DNA of 28,334 nt. Origin: Firmicutes bacterium UBA5559 (GTDB taxonomy: Bacteria; Bacillota; Clostridia; Peptostreptococcales; Anaerovoracaceae). The stretch is taken from contig DIMT01000004.1 of NCBI GenBank assembly GCA_002425705.1, positions 22,234 to 50,567 on the forward strand, in the 5' to 3' direction. Position numbers and translations under genes: made by a program. The notes below the pieces were generated by a model. It saw nothing but the letters and a program-made list of their open reading frames with translations, did not search any database and was not told where the DNA came from. Below are positions 6,849 to 15,168 of this stretch, piece by piece; the first letter of the stretch is position 1; the number at the start of each line of letters is the position of its first letter.

Positions 6849-7154
6849 ATGCGAATTAAGAAAGACGATATGGTCGTGGTGATCACCGGTAAGGACAAGG
6901 GCAAAAAGGGTAAAGTCATCAAAGCCATGCCCAAAGAAGACAAGGTGATCGTAGAAGGCATCAACATGCAGACAAAGCATGCGAAGCAGACCAGAACCAC
7001 CAAGAGCGAAATCAAGCACCAGGAAGGCCCCATCCATGTGTCCAACGTCATGCTGTTCGACAGCAAGGCCAAGGCTCCCACAAGAGTGGCCATGAAGGTG
7101 GAAGGCAATAAAAAAGTTCGGATTTCCAAGAAATCCGGTGCAGTAATCGACTAG
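6849..7154 (+). CDS. rplX: 50S ribosomal protein L24
   Basis: L24 starts 50S assembly and has a KOW domain near its N-terminus (about residues 5-35, with VVVITGKDKGKKGKV). The 101-aa length is normal. Conserved segments are IVEGINMQTKH and the C-terminal VRISKKSGAVID. The ribosome-binding site overlaps the rplN stop. Confidence 0.97.
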   Translation: MRIKKDDMVVVITGKDKGKKGKVIKAMPKEDKVIVEGINMQTKHAKQTRTTKSEIKHQEGPIHVSNVMLFDSKAKAPTRVAMKVEGNKKVRISKKSGAVID

Positions 7155-7171
7155 GAAAGGAGGAGAAAAAC

Positions 7172-7714
7172 TTGACAGCCAGATTAAAAGAAACATACAA
7201 CGATGTTGTATTCAAAAGCATGATAGAAAAGTTCGGATATAAGAACGTCATGGAAGTTCCCAAGCTGGAAAAGATCACCATTAACATGGGATTGGGAGAA
7301 GCTAAGGAGAACGCAAAGCTGATGGAAACAGCCGTAGAGGAGCTGGGCCTGATCTCCGGTCAGAAACCGGTCGTCACCAAATCCAAAAAGTCCATCGCAA
7401 ACTTTAAAGTTCGTCAGGGCATGCCCGTCGGCGCAAAGGTCACTCTGAGAGGGGACAGCATGTACGAGTTTGCAGACAAGTTCTTCAACGTTTCTCTTCC
7501 TCGAGTCCGGGACTTCAAGGGAATGAGCAAAAATTCCTTTGACGGACGCGGAAACTACTCCCTGGGGATCAAAGAACAGCTGATATTCCCTGAAATCAAC
7601 TACGACAAAGTAGACAAGATCAAAGGAATGAATATCGTATTCACCACAACGGCGAAAACAGACGAAGAGGCAGCTGCGCTGCTGGAAGCTCTGGGCCTGC
7701 CGTTCGAAAAGTAG
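7172..7714 (+). CDS. rplE: 50S ribosomal protein L5
   Basis: L5 binds 5S rRNA and contacts P-site tRNA. The 180-aa product has LEKITINMGLGEAKENAK (about residues 30-47), GQKPVVTKSKKSIANFK, and the DFKGMSKNSFDGRGNYSLG segment. The start is TTG at 7172, chosen because AAAGGAGG lies at 7156-7163, 8 nt upstream, and the length then fits the family. This is one of three TTG starts in the window. Confidence 0.97.
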   Translation: MTARLKETYNDVVFKSMIEKFGYKNVMEVPKLEKITINMGLGEAKENAKLMETAVEELGLISGQKPVVTKSKKSIANFKVRQGMPVGAKVTLRGDSMYEFADKFFNVSLPRVRDFKGMSKNSFDGRGNYSLGIKEQLIFPEINYDKVDKIKGMNIVFTTTAKTDEEAAALLEALGLPFEK

Positions 7715-7726
7715 GGAGGGAACACA

Positions 7727-7912
7727 ATGGCTAAAACATCTCTAAAAGTAAAACAGCAGAGAAAACCAAAGTTTTCCACTCGAGCATACACCAGATGCAG
7801 AATCTGTGGAAGACCCCATTCAGTTTTAAAGAAATATGGCATATGCCGTATCTGTTTTAGAGAACTTGCTTACAAAGGGGAAATCCCCGGCGTGAAAAAA
7901 GCAAGCTGGTAA
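7727..7912 (+). CDS. rpsN: 30S ribosomal protein S14, zinc-binding type
   Basis: This is the short (61-aa) zinc form of S14 in the head of the 30S subunit. Ligands are C24-x-x-C27 and C40-x-x-C43. It is the form normally encoded in the spc operon of Firmicutes; a zinc-free paralogue would be longer and lack these cysteines. Confidence 0.98.
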   Translation: MAKTSLKVKQQRKPKFSTRAYTRCRICGRPHSVLKKYGICRICFRELAYKGEIPGVKKASW

Positions 7913-7938
7913 TTTGACAAAAGGAAGGAGGTACTGTA

Positions 7939-8337
7939 ATGACAATGACAGATCCTATAGCAGATATGCTTACAAGAATCAGAAATGCCAATACTGTAGG
8001 ACATGCAACAGTTGAAATCCCGGCATCCAAGATGAAGAAATCCATTGCGGGGATACTGACTGAGGAAGGATATATCAAAGGCTTTGATGTCATCGAAGAT
8101 GACAAGCAGGGCATGATTCGAATCCAGATGAAGTACGGTCAGGATAAAGAAAGAGTTATCAGCGGAATCAAGAAGATTTCCAAGCCGGGCCTGAAGGTTT
8201 ACGCAAAGGCCGAAGACGTACCGAAGGTACTGGGAGGCCTGGGTATCGCCATCATCTCCACTTCACAGGGGCTGATCAGCGACAAGGAAGCCCGGAAGCT
8301 GGGTATCGGCGGCGAAGTTATCTGTTATGTTTGGTAG
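7939..8337 (+). CDS. rpsH: 30S ribosomal protein S8
   Basis: S8 binds the central domain of 16S rRNA and in E. coli represses the spc operon. The 132-aa sequence contains MTDPIADMLTRIRNAN at the start and the C-terminal GISTSQGLISDKEAR-like motif with GGEVICYVW. The stop TAG forms part of TAGGAGG, used by rplF. Confidence 0.98.
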   Translation: MTMTDPIADMLTRIRNANTVGHATVEIPASKMKKSIAGILTEEGYIKGFDVIEDDKQGMIRIQMKYGQDKERVISGIKKISKPGLKVYAKAEDVPKVLGGLGIAIISTSQGLISDKEARKLGIGGEVICYVW

Positions 8338-8349
8338 GAGGAGCGAATT

Positions 8350-8892
8350 ATGTCAAGAATAGGTAAGCTGCCTGTTAATCTTCCTGCTGGTGTAGAACTG
8401 ACCGTAGACGCAAACAACAATGTTACCGTCAAAGGTCCCAAAGGCACCATGACAGAGCAGGTTAGCAAGCTGGTAAAAATAAATGTAGAAGATGGTGTTC
8501 TCACCGTGACCAGAGAAAAGGATGACAAGGATTCCAGATCTCAGCACGGCCTGGCCAGAACCCTGATCAACAATATGGTCGTCGGTGTTACCGAAGGCTA
8601 CAAGAAAAAACTGCAGATGGTAGGCGTCGGATACAAGGCCGAAAAAAAGGGCAATACCCTGGTCATGAGTCTTGGTTACTCCCATCCCGTTGAGATGGAA
8701 GATCCCAGCGGCATTACCACTGAGGTGACCACTCCCACGGAGATCATCGTCAATGGTATCGACAAATCCGTTGTCGGCAACTACGCAGCCAACATCCGTA
8801 AGTGGAGACAGCCTGAACCGTACAAGGCCAAGGGTATCCGCTACGAGGGCGAAGTAATCCGAAGAAAAGAAGGCAAGACCGGGAAGAAATAG
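8350..8892 (+). CDS. rplF: 50S ribosomal protein L6
   Basis: L6 lies near the factor-binding site of the 50S subunit. The 180-aa product has two similar alpha/beta domains. Recognisable segments are SRIGKLPVNLPAGV (residues 2-15), LQMVGVGYKAEKKG (about 89-102) and the conserved EPYKAKGIRYEGEVIRRKEGK near the C-terminus. Length and neighbours are standard. Confidence 0.98.
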   Translation: MSRIGKLPVNLPAGVELTVDANNNVTVKGPKGTMTEQVSKLVKINVEDGVLTVTREKDDKDSRSQHGLARTLINNMVVGVTEGYKKKLQMVGVGYKAEKKGNTLVMSLGYSHPVEMEDPSGITTEVTTPTEIIVNGIDKSVVGNYAANIRKWRQPEPYKAKGIRYEGEVIRRKEGKTGKK

Positions 8893-8908
8893 AAAGGAGT
8901 GAAATAAC

Positions 8909-9274
8909 ATGGCACAGGAAAGCAGAAAAGACAGACGTGTCGCCAGACACGCCAGAGTTCGTAAGACTCTTAGCGGAACTCCTGAAAAACCCAGGCTTTG
9001 TGTTTTTAGAAGCTTAAAGAATATCTCCGTACAGGTCATCGATGACGTAAACGGAGTCACCCTGGCATCCGCATCCTCCTTGGATAAAGAGCTGAAGGCC
9101 AAAATCGGCTACGGCGGAAACAAGGACGCGGCTAAGCTGGTAGGAGAAGCTATTGCACAGAGAGCACTTGCTAAGGGAATTGAAACGGTTGCTTTTGACC
9201 GAGGCGGATTCTTATACCACGGAAGAGTGAAGGAATTAGCCGACGGAGCACGTGAAGCCGGGTTGAAATTCTAA
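8909..9274 (+). CDS. rplR: 50S ribosomal protein L18
   Basis: L18 binds 5S rRNA together with L5. The 121-aa sequence has an arginine-rich N-terminus, then RLCVFRSLKNISVQVIDD, and ends with FDRGGFLYHGRVKELADGAREAGLKF-type family motifs. AAAGGAG precedes the start. Confidence 0.98.
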   Translation: MAQESRKDRRVARHARVRKTLSGTPEKPRLCVFRSLKNISVQVIDDVNGVTLASASSLDKELKAKIGYGGNKDAAKLVGEAIAQRALAKGIETVAFDRGGFLYHGRVKELADGAREAGLKF

Positions 9275-9290
9275 CAGGAGGAGAAGAGGA

Positions 9291-9797
9291 ATGCGACAAA
9301 ATATGATTGATGCATCCAAGCTTGACTTAAAGGAATCCATCATTAACATCCGACGTGTTGCGAAGACGGTTAAGGGTGGTCGAAATATGAGATTCAGCGT
9401 CACGGTCGTAGTCGGAAACGGCGAAGGATACGTCGGCGTAGGACTGGGAAAAGCCCAGGAAATTCCTGAAGCAGTCAGAAAAGCAATTGAAGATGCAAAA
9501 AAACACTTGATACTGGTTCCCACTGTAGGAACTACCATACCCCACAGAACATTGGGGATCTTTGGTGCCGGACAGGTTCTCATCATGCCTGCTGCCCCGG
9601 GTACCGGAGTAATCGCAGGAAGTTCCGTCCGTCAGGTACTGGAAGCTGCCGGCGTAAAAGATGTCAGAGCGAAATCCATTGGATCCAGCAACTCCGGAAA
9701 CATGGCTTACGCTACCATTGAAGGTCTGAGAGGACTCAAGACTGTTGAGCAGATCAGCAGACTCCGAGGCAAGACCAAGGAAGAAATCTTAGGATAA
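9291..9797 (+). CDS. rpsE: 30S ribosomal protein S5
   Basis: S5 acts in decoding fidelity and mRNA entry. The 168-aa product has the N-terminal double-stranded-RNA-binding fold, with INIRRVAKTVKGGRNMRFS and VVGNGEGYVGVGLGKA. The C-terminal S5 domain has AAPGTGVIAG and RAKSIGSSN. AGGAGG precedes the ATG. Confidence 0.98.
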   Translation: MRQNMIDASKLDLKESIINIRRVAKTVKGGRNMRFSVTVVVGNGEGYVGVGLGKAQEIPEAVRKAIEDAKKHLILVPTVGTTIPHRTLGIFGAGQVLIMPAAPGTGVIAGSSVRQVLEAAGVKDVRAKSIGSSNSGNMAYATIEGLRGLKTVEQISRLRGKTKEEILG

Positions 9798-9811
9798 GGA
9801 GGAAGCCCACT

Positions 9812-9991
9812 ATGGCAAATGTAAAAGTTACTTTATCAAAAAGTGTGATCGGCGCTTCCCCGAATCAGAGAAAAGTCGTTGAAGCGTTAGGATTAAAGAA
9901 GATGCACCACTCCGTTGTTCTGCCGGAAAGCGCCCAGACCATGGGAGCCATCAAAAAGGTAGAGCATCTTGTGACTGTAGAAAAACTGTAG
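9812..9991 (+). CDS. rpmD: 50S ribosomal protein L30
   Basis: The 59-aa L30 starts at ATG 9812 after AAGGAGG (9797-9803) and ends with TAG at 9989-9991. The visible family pattern is KVTLSKSVIGASPNQRKVVE followed by LGLKKMHHSVVLPES and a terminal VEHLVTVEKL. It fills the gap between rpsE and rplO exactly as expected in the spc operon. Confidence 0.97.
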   Translation: MANVKVTLSKSVIGASPNQRKVVEALGLKKMHHSVVLPESAQTMGAIKKVEHLVTVEKL

Positions 9992-10009
9992 GATAGGAGG
10001 TGCACAGAC

Positions 10010-10450
10010 ATGAAACTGCATGAATTAAAGGCTGTTCCTGGTGCTACCAGAAAAACCAAGAGAAGAGGTCGTGGTACAGCGTCCGGTCAGGGTAAGACCG
10101 GCGGACGAGGTATGAACGGTCAGAATTCCAGAAGCGGCGGCGGTACCAGACTGGGATTTGAAGGGGGCCAGATGCCCCTGTACAGACGAATCCCCAAGAG
10201 AGGCTTCACCAATATCTGGAGAAAAGAATACACCATCCTGAATCTGGATGATTTCAACAACTTCGATGAAGGCTCCGTTGTCACACCGGAAATGCTAAGT
10301 GAAGCCGGCCTGGTGAAACAGGTTAAGGATGGAATCAAAGTTCTGGGAGAAGGAAACCTGGAAAAGAAAATCACCATTCAGGCTCAGAAATTCAGTAAAA
10401 CCGCATTGGAAAAGATCGAGTCTGCCGGAGGAAAGGCAGAGGTGATCTAG
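10010..10450 (+). CDS. rplO: 50S ribosomal protein L15
   Basis: L15 is a late-assembly 50S protein. The 146-aa sequence has the glycine- and arginine-rich N-terminal extension (KRRGRGTASGQGKTGGRG, about residues 18-35). GFEGGQMPLYRRIPKRGF follows, then the C-terminal globular domain. The stop is one base upstream of the secY start, and its last codons carry the secY ribosome-binding site. Confidence 0.98.
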   Translation: MKLHELKAVPGATRKTKRRGRGTASGQGKTGGRGMNGQNSRSGGGTRLGFEGGQMPLYRRIPKRGFTNIWRKEYTILNLDDFNNFDEGSVVTPEMLSEAGLVKQVKDGIKVLGEGNLEKKITIQAQKFSKTALEKIESAGGKAEVI

Positions 10451-10451
10451 T

Positions 10452-11732
10452 ATGGGTATGATAAAAACAATTGCTCATGCCTGGAAAATCGCCGAAATCA
10501 GAAGCAAGATTATTTTCACGCTTCTGATGCTGGTGGTTTTCCGGCTGGGCTCAAATATTCCGGTTCCAGGTATGGACAGAGACCTTCTTGCTGAAGTTTT
10601 CAGCGGAGATACAGGACTATTTGGCTTGTTTGATTTATTCTCAGGGGGCGCCTTCAGTAATTTCACTATATTTGCCCTGAGTATTACCCCTTACATTACT
10701 GCATCCATCATCCTTCAGCTCTTGACCATTGCCGTACCCTCCCTGGAGAGACTGGCAAAGGAAGGGGAAGAAGGGAAAAAGAAAATTGCTCAGTATACCC
10801 GCTATCTGACGGTAGTACTGGCCTTCGTTCAGGCCATCGGTCTGTCGGTAGGATTGTTCCGTCAGGCACTGATCAGTACGGATTTGTTCTCCATTACTGT
10901 CATCGTCCTGACCCTTTCTGCCGGTACCGCATTCCTGATGTGGCTGGGTGAGCAGATTAATGAAAACGGAATCGGAAACGGAATCTCCCTGATCATCTTT
11001 GCCGGAATCGTTTCCCGAATCCCCAGTGCAATCCATACCACCTGGATCAAGCTCCAGGCCGGGGAAGTCAGCATCGTTACCATTATTGTTTTCCTCCTGT
11101 TCGCCGCCATTGTGGTAGTGGGCATCATCGAGGTTCAGCAGGGCCAGAGACGGATTCCTGTACAATATGCCAAGCGTGTCGTAGGCCGGAAGATGTACGG
11201 TGGTCAGTCCACCCACATTCCTCTGAAGGTGAATCAGGCGGGAGTCATTCCTGTCATCTTCTCCCTTTCCCTGCTGCAGTTCCCGCTGACCATCACCTAT
11301 TTCACCCCCAACACCGGTTTTTCCGCCTGGGTAACCAAGTGGCTGTCACCGGGAGGGGATCCGGGAGTTTGGATCTATACCGTGTTCAATATTCTGCTGA
11401 TCGTTTTCTTCACCTATTTCTATACAGCGGTAACCTTCAATCCTGCTGACGTAGCCAATAACATGAAGAACAACGGCGGATTCATCCCGGGTATCCGGCC
11501 CGGACGTTCCACCGTGGAATATCTGACAAAAGTACTGACCAGAATCACCTTTGTAGGTGCCATATTCCTGGCGGTTGTAGCTACTCTGCCTACCCTGATT
11601 GACCAGTTTACCAATCTGGAAGTGGGATTCGGCGGAACATCGCTGCTGATCGCAGTTGGAGTTGCCCTTGACACAATGAAACAACTGGAAAACCAACTGG
11701 TCATGAGAAATTACCAGGGTTTTCTTAAATAA
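10452..11732 (+). CDS. secY: Preprotein translocase subunit SecY
   Basis: SecY is the pore-forming membrane subunit of the Sec channel that exports and inserts proteins. The 426-aa product has ten predicted membrane segments. It also shows the family motifs FRLGSNIPVPGMD (about residues 26-38), ALSITPYITASIILQLL, and a cytosolic loop with QRRIPVQYAKR. The start at 10452 has AGAGGTGA at a good distance; ATG 10458 is a less likely alternative. Only one base separates it from rplO, so translation is coupled. Confidence 0.98.
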   Translation: MGMIKTIAHAWKIAEIRSKIIFTLLMLVVFRLGSNIPVPGMDRDLLAEVFSGDTGLFGLFDLFSGGAFSNFTIFALSITPYITASIILQLLTIAVPSLERLAKEGEEGKKKIAQYTRYLTVVLAFVQAIGLSVGLFRQALISTDLFSITVIVLTLSAGTAFLMWLGEQINENGIGNGISLIIFAGIVSRIPSAIHTTWIKLQAGEVSIVTIIVFLLFAAIVVVGIIEVQQGQRRIPVQYAKRVVGRKMYGGQSTHIPLKVNQAGVIPVIFSLSLLQFPLTITYFTPNTGFSAWVTKWLSPGGDPGVWIYTVFNILLIVFFTYFYTAVTFNPADVANNMKNNGGFIPGIRPGRSTVEYLTKVLTRITFVGAIFLAVVATLPTLIDQFTNLEVGFGGTSLLIAVGVALDTMKQLENQLVMRNYQGFLK

Positions 11733-11745
11733 ATAGGAGTAAATC

Positions 11746-12393
11746 ATGCTTAGACTAATTCTGCTGGGCCCTCCCGGAGCGGGAAAGGGCACTCAGGCTA
11801 CAAGAATCGTTGAAAAATACAGTATTCCTCATATTTCTACCGGCGATATCTTCCGGAAGAACATCAAAGAAGGAACCGAACTGGGCCGCAGGGCACAGGA
11901 GTACATGAATAAGGGAGAACTGGTGCCCGATGATCTGGTTATCGAGATCGCCGAAGCCCGTCTTCTGGAAGAGGACTGCAAAAACGGATACCTGCTGGAT
12001 GGATTTCCGAGAACCGTATATCAGGCAGAAAAGTTTGATGAATTCCTTCAGGAAAAAGCTGCAAAGATCGACAAGGTCATTGACATCGAAGTGGCAGCTG
12101 AAGAACTGAAGAAGAGGATCATCGGACGAAGGGTGTGCCGGTCCTGCGGGGCCAGCTACCACGTGGACAACATGCCTCCGAAAAAAGAAGGGGTATGCGA
12201 TGTCTGCGGAGGGGAACTGTATCAGCGGCATGATGACACGGCAGAGACGGTGGATAACCGAATCAGCGTCTACAACGAACAGACGAAGCCGTTGACCGAC
12301 TATTATGAAAAAACCGGCAGACTGGCCCGGGTCGACGGAGCCGGGGACACGGACGCTGTGTTTGCTGCGATCGTCAGCATAATAGGAGAGTAA
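11746..12393 (+). CDS. adk: Adenylate kinase with zinc-binding lid
   Basis: This cytoplasmic enzyme interconverts ATP + AMP and 2 ADP. Residues 8-16 form the GPPGAGKGT P-loop. DGFPRT lies at 85-90, and the lid carries four cysteines, C131-x-x-C134 and C151-x-x-C154, which bind structural zinc as in many Gram-positive bacteria. The 215-aa length is standard. It follows secY by 13 nt and precedes map by 3 nt. Confidence 0.98.
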   Translation: MLRLILLGPPGAGKGTQATRIVEKYSIPHISTGDIFRKNIKEGTELGRRAQEYMNKGELVPDDLVIEIAEARLLEEDCKNGYLLDGFPRTVYQAEKFDEFLQEKAAKIDKVIDIEVAAEELKKRIIGRRVCRSCGASYHVDNMPPKKEGVCDVCGGELYQRHDDTAETVDNRISVYNEQTKPLTDYYEKTGRLARVDGAGDTDAVFAAIVSIIGE

Positions 12394-12396
12394 GGG

Positions 12397-13143
12397 ATGA
12401 TCATCATCAAGTCAGATCAGGAAATTGACATTATGCGGGAATCCGGAAAGGTGACGGCTCATATCCTGAAGGAATTGGAAAACTTCATTAAACCGGGGAT
12501 ATCCACCATGGACATCGACCAGTTTGTGGAAACGACCATTCTGTCCAACAATATGATCCCAAGCTTCAAGGGTTACAACGGCTTTCCGGCCAGCGCCTGT
12601 GTGTCCATCAACAACGAGGTGGTACACGGCATACCGGATGCTGCGCGTTTCCTGAAAGAAGGAGATATCGTCAGCGTCGATGTAGGCTGTACCTACAAAG
12701 GCTATATCAGCGATGCGGCCAGGACTTACCCCGTAGGGGCCATCAGTCCGGAGGCTCAGAAGCTGATCGATGCCACCCGGGACAGCTTCTTCGAAGGACT
12801 GAAGTTCTGCCGGCCGGGCTACCGGCTGTCGGACATCTCCCATGCCATCCAGCAAAAGGCGGAATCGGAAGGATTTTCCGTAATTCGGGATTTTGTGGGT
12901 CATGGTGTAGGAAGAGCGATGCATGAGGAACCTCAGATCCCCAACTACGGGAAACCGGGACGGGGGCCCAGATTGGCCAGGGGGATGGTGTTTGCCATCG
13001 AACCCATGATCAACCAGGGAACCTTTGAGGTGGACGTGCTGGCGGATAATTGGACCGTGGTAACCTTAGACGGTAAATTATCAGCTCATTACGAGAACAC
13101 TGTTGTCATAACTGATGATGAACCAGAACTGATAACCCTATAG
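12397..13143 (+). CDS. map: Methionine aminopeptidase, type I
   Basis: This enzyme removes the initiator methionine from nascent proteins in the cytoplasm. The dinuclear metal ligands are all present: D95, D106, H169, E202 and E233. The substrate histidine is H77. At 248 aa it is the short type Ia form without an N-terminal zinc finger. It is preceded by TAAGGG and lies 3 nt after adk, in the standard secY-adk-map-infA order. The KOW-domain gene often found between map and infA in Firmicutes is absent here. Confidence 0.98.
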   Translation: MIIIKSDQEIDIMRESGKVTAHILKELENFIKPGISTMDIDQFVETTILSNNMIPSFKGYNGFPASACVSINNEVVHGIPDAARFLKEGDIVSVDVGCTYKGYISDAARTYPVGAISPEAQKLIDATRDSFFEGLKFCRPGYRLSDISHAIQQKAESEGFSVIRDFVGHGVGRAMHEEPQIPNYGKPGRGPRLARGMVFAIEPMINQGTFEVDVLADNWTVVTLDGKLSAHYENTVVITDDEPELITL

Positions 13144-13170
13144 GGTCATATGTAGAGAGAGGTGTAATAT

Positions 13171-13389
13171 ATGGCGAAAAAAGACGTCATCGAGGTATTC
13201 GGTACCGTTGTAGATGCCCAGCCCAACGCGATGTTCGTGGTGAAGCTGGAAAACGGTTACGAGGTACTCGCACACATTTCAGGAAAAATCCGGATGAACT
13301 TCATCAGGATTCTGCCGGGAGACCGGGTAAAGGTTGAACTATCGCCCTATGACCTGACCAGGGGCAGAATCACCTGGAGAGATAAATAA
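13171..13389 (+). CDS. infA: Translation initiation factor IF-1
   Basis: IF-1 is an OB-fold protein that blocks the A site during initiation. The 72-aa length is exact for the family. The sequence shows KKDVIEVFGTVVDAQPNAMF, the SGKIRMNFIRILPGDRVKVE core and the terminal LTRGRITWR. An AGAGAGGTG ribosome-binding site precedes it. Confidence 0.98.
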   Translation: MAKKDVIEVFGTVVDAQPNAMFVVKLENGYEVLAHISGKIRMNFIRILPGDRVKVELSPYDLTRGRITWRDK

Positions 13390-13424
13390 CGTATAACGCA
13401 ATGGATTAAAGAGGAGGAAGGATA

Positions 13425-13538
13425 ATGAAAGTAAGAGCTTCCGTTAAACCGATCTGCGAAAAGTGCAAAGTTATCAAGAGAAACGGAAAAGTCATGGTTA
13501 TCTGTGAGAACCCGAAGCACAAGCAGAAGCAAGGCTAA
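13425..13538 (+). CDS. rpmJ: 50S ribosomal protein L36, zinc type
   Basis: The gene encodes 37 residues from ATG 13425 to TAA 13536-13538, preceded by GAGGAGG at 13411-13417. The zinc ligands C11, C14, C27 and H32 are all present, which marks the primary zinc-binding (C+) form. Its place after infA is canonical. Confidence 0.97.
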   Translation: MKVRASVKPICEKCKVIKRNGKVMVICENPKHKQKQG

Positions 13539-13546
13539 TAAGAAAA

Positions 13547-13664
13547 CCTGCGGGGGAGCGGCTGTGTTCTCTTGCCGGGAGGCAATGGGACTACCTCAGG
13601 GTATTCTATAGATTAATAGTGATAATGGTTAAATACCGGGTTCCTGTGACTGTCACGGGACCGG
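13547..13664 (+). promoter_or_regulatory. Structured leader before rpsM (candidate alpha-operon control RNA)
   Basis: The 141-nt gap between rpmJ and rpsM is the longest inside the ribosomal cluster and has no gene. TTGCC (13572-13576) pairs with GGCAA (13581-13585) around GGGA. CCTG (13547-13550) can close with CAGG (13597-13600) around this stem. CCGG (13636-13639) pairs with CCGG (13661-13664), followed inward by TTCC/GGGA and GTGA-CTG-TCAC (13646-13656), giving a long bulged hairpin. It ends a few bases before the rpsM ribosome-binding site. In E. coli and Bacillus, S4 represses its operon through such leaders; the same role here is inference. Confidence 0.55.
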
Positions 13665-13679
13665 AGAAGGAGGAGTAGT

Positions 13680-14057
13680 ATGGCTCGTATAGCCGGTGTC
13701 GACTTACCAAGAGAAAAAAGAGTGGAGATTGGTCTGACCTATATTTTTGGGATCGGAAGACCGACTGCACTGAAAATCCTGGAAAAAACAGGAATCAACC
13801 CTGACACGAGAGTAAAAGATCTGTCAGAAGAAGAAGCTGGTATGATCAGAAAAGTCATAGAACAGGATTATGCGGTTGAAGGAGATCTCCGAAGAGAAGT
13901 TTCCCTGAACATCAAGCGACTGATGGAAATCGGATGCTATCGGGGAATCCGACACAGAAGAGGCCTGCCCGTAAGAGGACAGGGAACCAAGACCAATGCA
14001 AGAACCCGAAAGGGACCGAAGAAGACTGTAGGAAGAAAGAAAAAAGCTGGAAAGTAA
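13680..14057 (+). CDS. rpsM: 30S ribosomal protein S13
   Basis: S13 lies at the top of the 30S head and contacts P-site tRNA through its basic C-terminus. The 125-aa product shows MARIAGVDLPREKRVEIGLTYI-type start residues, then IGCYRGIRHRRGLPVRGQ and TRKGPKKTVGRKKK at the end. GAAGGAGGAG (13665-13674) is a strong ribosome-binding site just after the structured leader. Confidence 0.98.
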   Translation: MARIAGVDLPREKRVEIGLTYIFGIGRPTALKILEKTGINPDTRVKDLSEEEAGMIRKVIEQDYAVEGDLRREVSLNIKRLMEIGCYRGIRHRRGLPVRGQGTKTNARTRKGPKKTVGRKKKAGK

Positions 14058-14074
14058 AGGAGGTAGGGTAACAA

Positions 14075-14473
14075 ATGGCTAAAACTGTAAAAAAGACAGT
14101 ACGTAAAAAAAGAAGAGAACGTAAGAACATTGAACGTGGTCAGGCTCATATCCAATCCACCTTTAACAATACTCTTGTGACTCTTACAGATCTGAATGGA
14201 AATGCACTTTCCTGGTCCAGTGCCGGATCCCTGGGATTTAAGGGTTCCAGAAAATCCACACCCTTCGCAGCTCAGATGGCTGCCGAAGAAGCAGCAAAGG
14301 CTGCTATGGAGCACGGACTGAAGATTGTTGAAGTTTATGTTAAGGGACCCGGATCCGGAAGAGAAGCGGCCATCAGAGCCCTTCAGGCTGCCGGTCTGGA
14401 AATCAACATGATCAAAGATATCACGCCCATTCCGCACAACGGATGCCGGCCGCCGAAAAGACGAAGAGTATAA
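14075..14473 (+). CDS. rpsK: 30S ribosomal protein S11
   Basis: S11 forms part of the mRNA exit region on the 30S platform. The 132-aa sequence has a lysine/arginine-rich N-terminus. AHIQSTFNNTLVTLTD follows, and the conserved C-terminal PHNGCRPPKRRRV. AAAGGAGG precedes the start. Confidence 0.98.
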   Translation: MAKTVKKTVRKKRRERKNIERGQAHIQSTFNNTLVTLTDLNGNALSWSSAGSLGFKGSRKSTPFAAQMAAEEAAKAAMEHGLKIVEVYVKGPGSGREAAIRALQAAGLEINMIKDITPIPHNGCRPPKRRRV

Positions 14474-14494
14474 GGAAGGGAGGAGTAGTTACCT

Positions 14495-15115
14495 ATGGCA
14501 AGATATACAGATGCTTCCTGCAGATTATGCAGAAGAGAAGGTCAGAAGCTTTTTCTGAAAGGCGAACGATGCTACAGCACCAAATGCGCCCTGGAAAAGA
14601 GAAATTACGCTCCTGGACAGCATGGTCAGAGCAGAAAGAAAATGTCCGAATATGGCCTGCAGCTTCGTGAAAAGCAGAAAGCAAAGAGATTCTACGGACT
14701 GCTGGAAACACAGTTCAGAAATTTATTTGATAAAGCAGCTAAACGAAAAGGCATGACCGGTGAAAACCTGCTGATCATGCTGGAATCCAGACTGGACAAC
14801 GTGGTATTCCGAATGGGATTCGCATCCTCCAGAAAGGAAGCAAGACAGCTGGTCAACCATGGCCATTTCACCGTAAACGGCAGGAAGGTGGACATTCCGT
14901 CCTTCGAAGTCAAAGCCGGTGATGTGATCAAGGTCAAAGAAAAGAGCACCAGCTCTCCTAAATTCAAAGAAATCAAAGAAATGACCATCAGCGTTCCCTC
15001 CTGGATCACCGTTGATGTCGACAAACTTGAGGGTAAAGTAGTTGCACTGCCTAAGAGAGAAGATATTGATACTCCGATTGAAGAGCATCTTATCGTCGAA
15101 TTGTATTCCAAGTAA
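14495..15115 (+). CDS. rpsD: 30S ribosomal protein S4, zinc-binding type
   Basis: S4 is a primary 16S rRNA-binding protein and often the translational repressor of its own operon. The 206-aa product has four cysteines near the N-terminus (C9, C12, C26, C31). That is the zinc-binding pattern known from Thermus S4 and absent in, for example, Bacillus subtilis S4. The S4 RNA-binding domain with SRLDNVVFRMGFASSRKEAR follows at about residues 96-115. The gene sits between rpsK and rpoA, unlike in Bacillus, where rpsD is elsewhere. Confidence 0.97.
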   Translation: MARYTDASCRLCRREGQKLFLKGERCYSTKCALEKRNYAPGQHGQSRKKMSEYGLQLREKQKAKRFYGLLETQFRNLFDKAAKRKGMTGENLLIMLESRLDNVVFRMGFASSRKEARQLVNHGHFTVNGRKVDIPSFEVKAGDVIKVKEKSTSSPKFKEIKEMTISVPSWITVDVDKLEGKVVALPKREDIDTPIEEHLIVELYSK

Positions 15116-15168
15116 AGCAGCTTAGCAACGTGCTCAGGCTATTATTTGGAAGAAAAGGAGGGTTTTGA

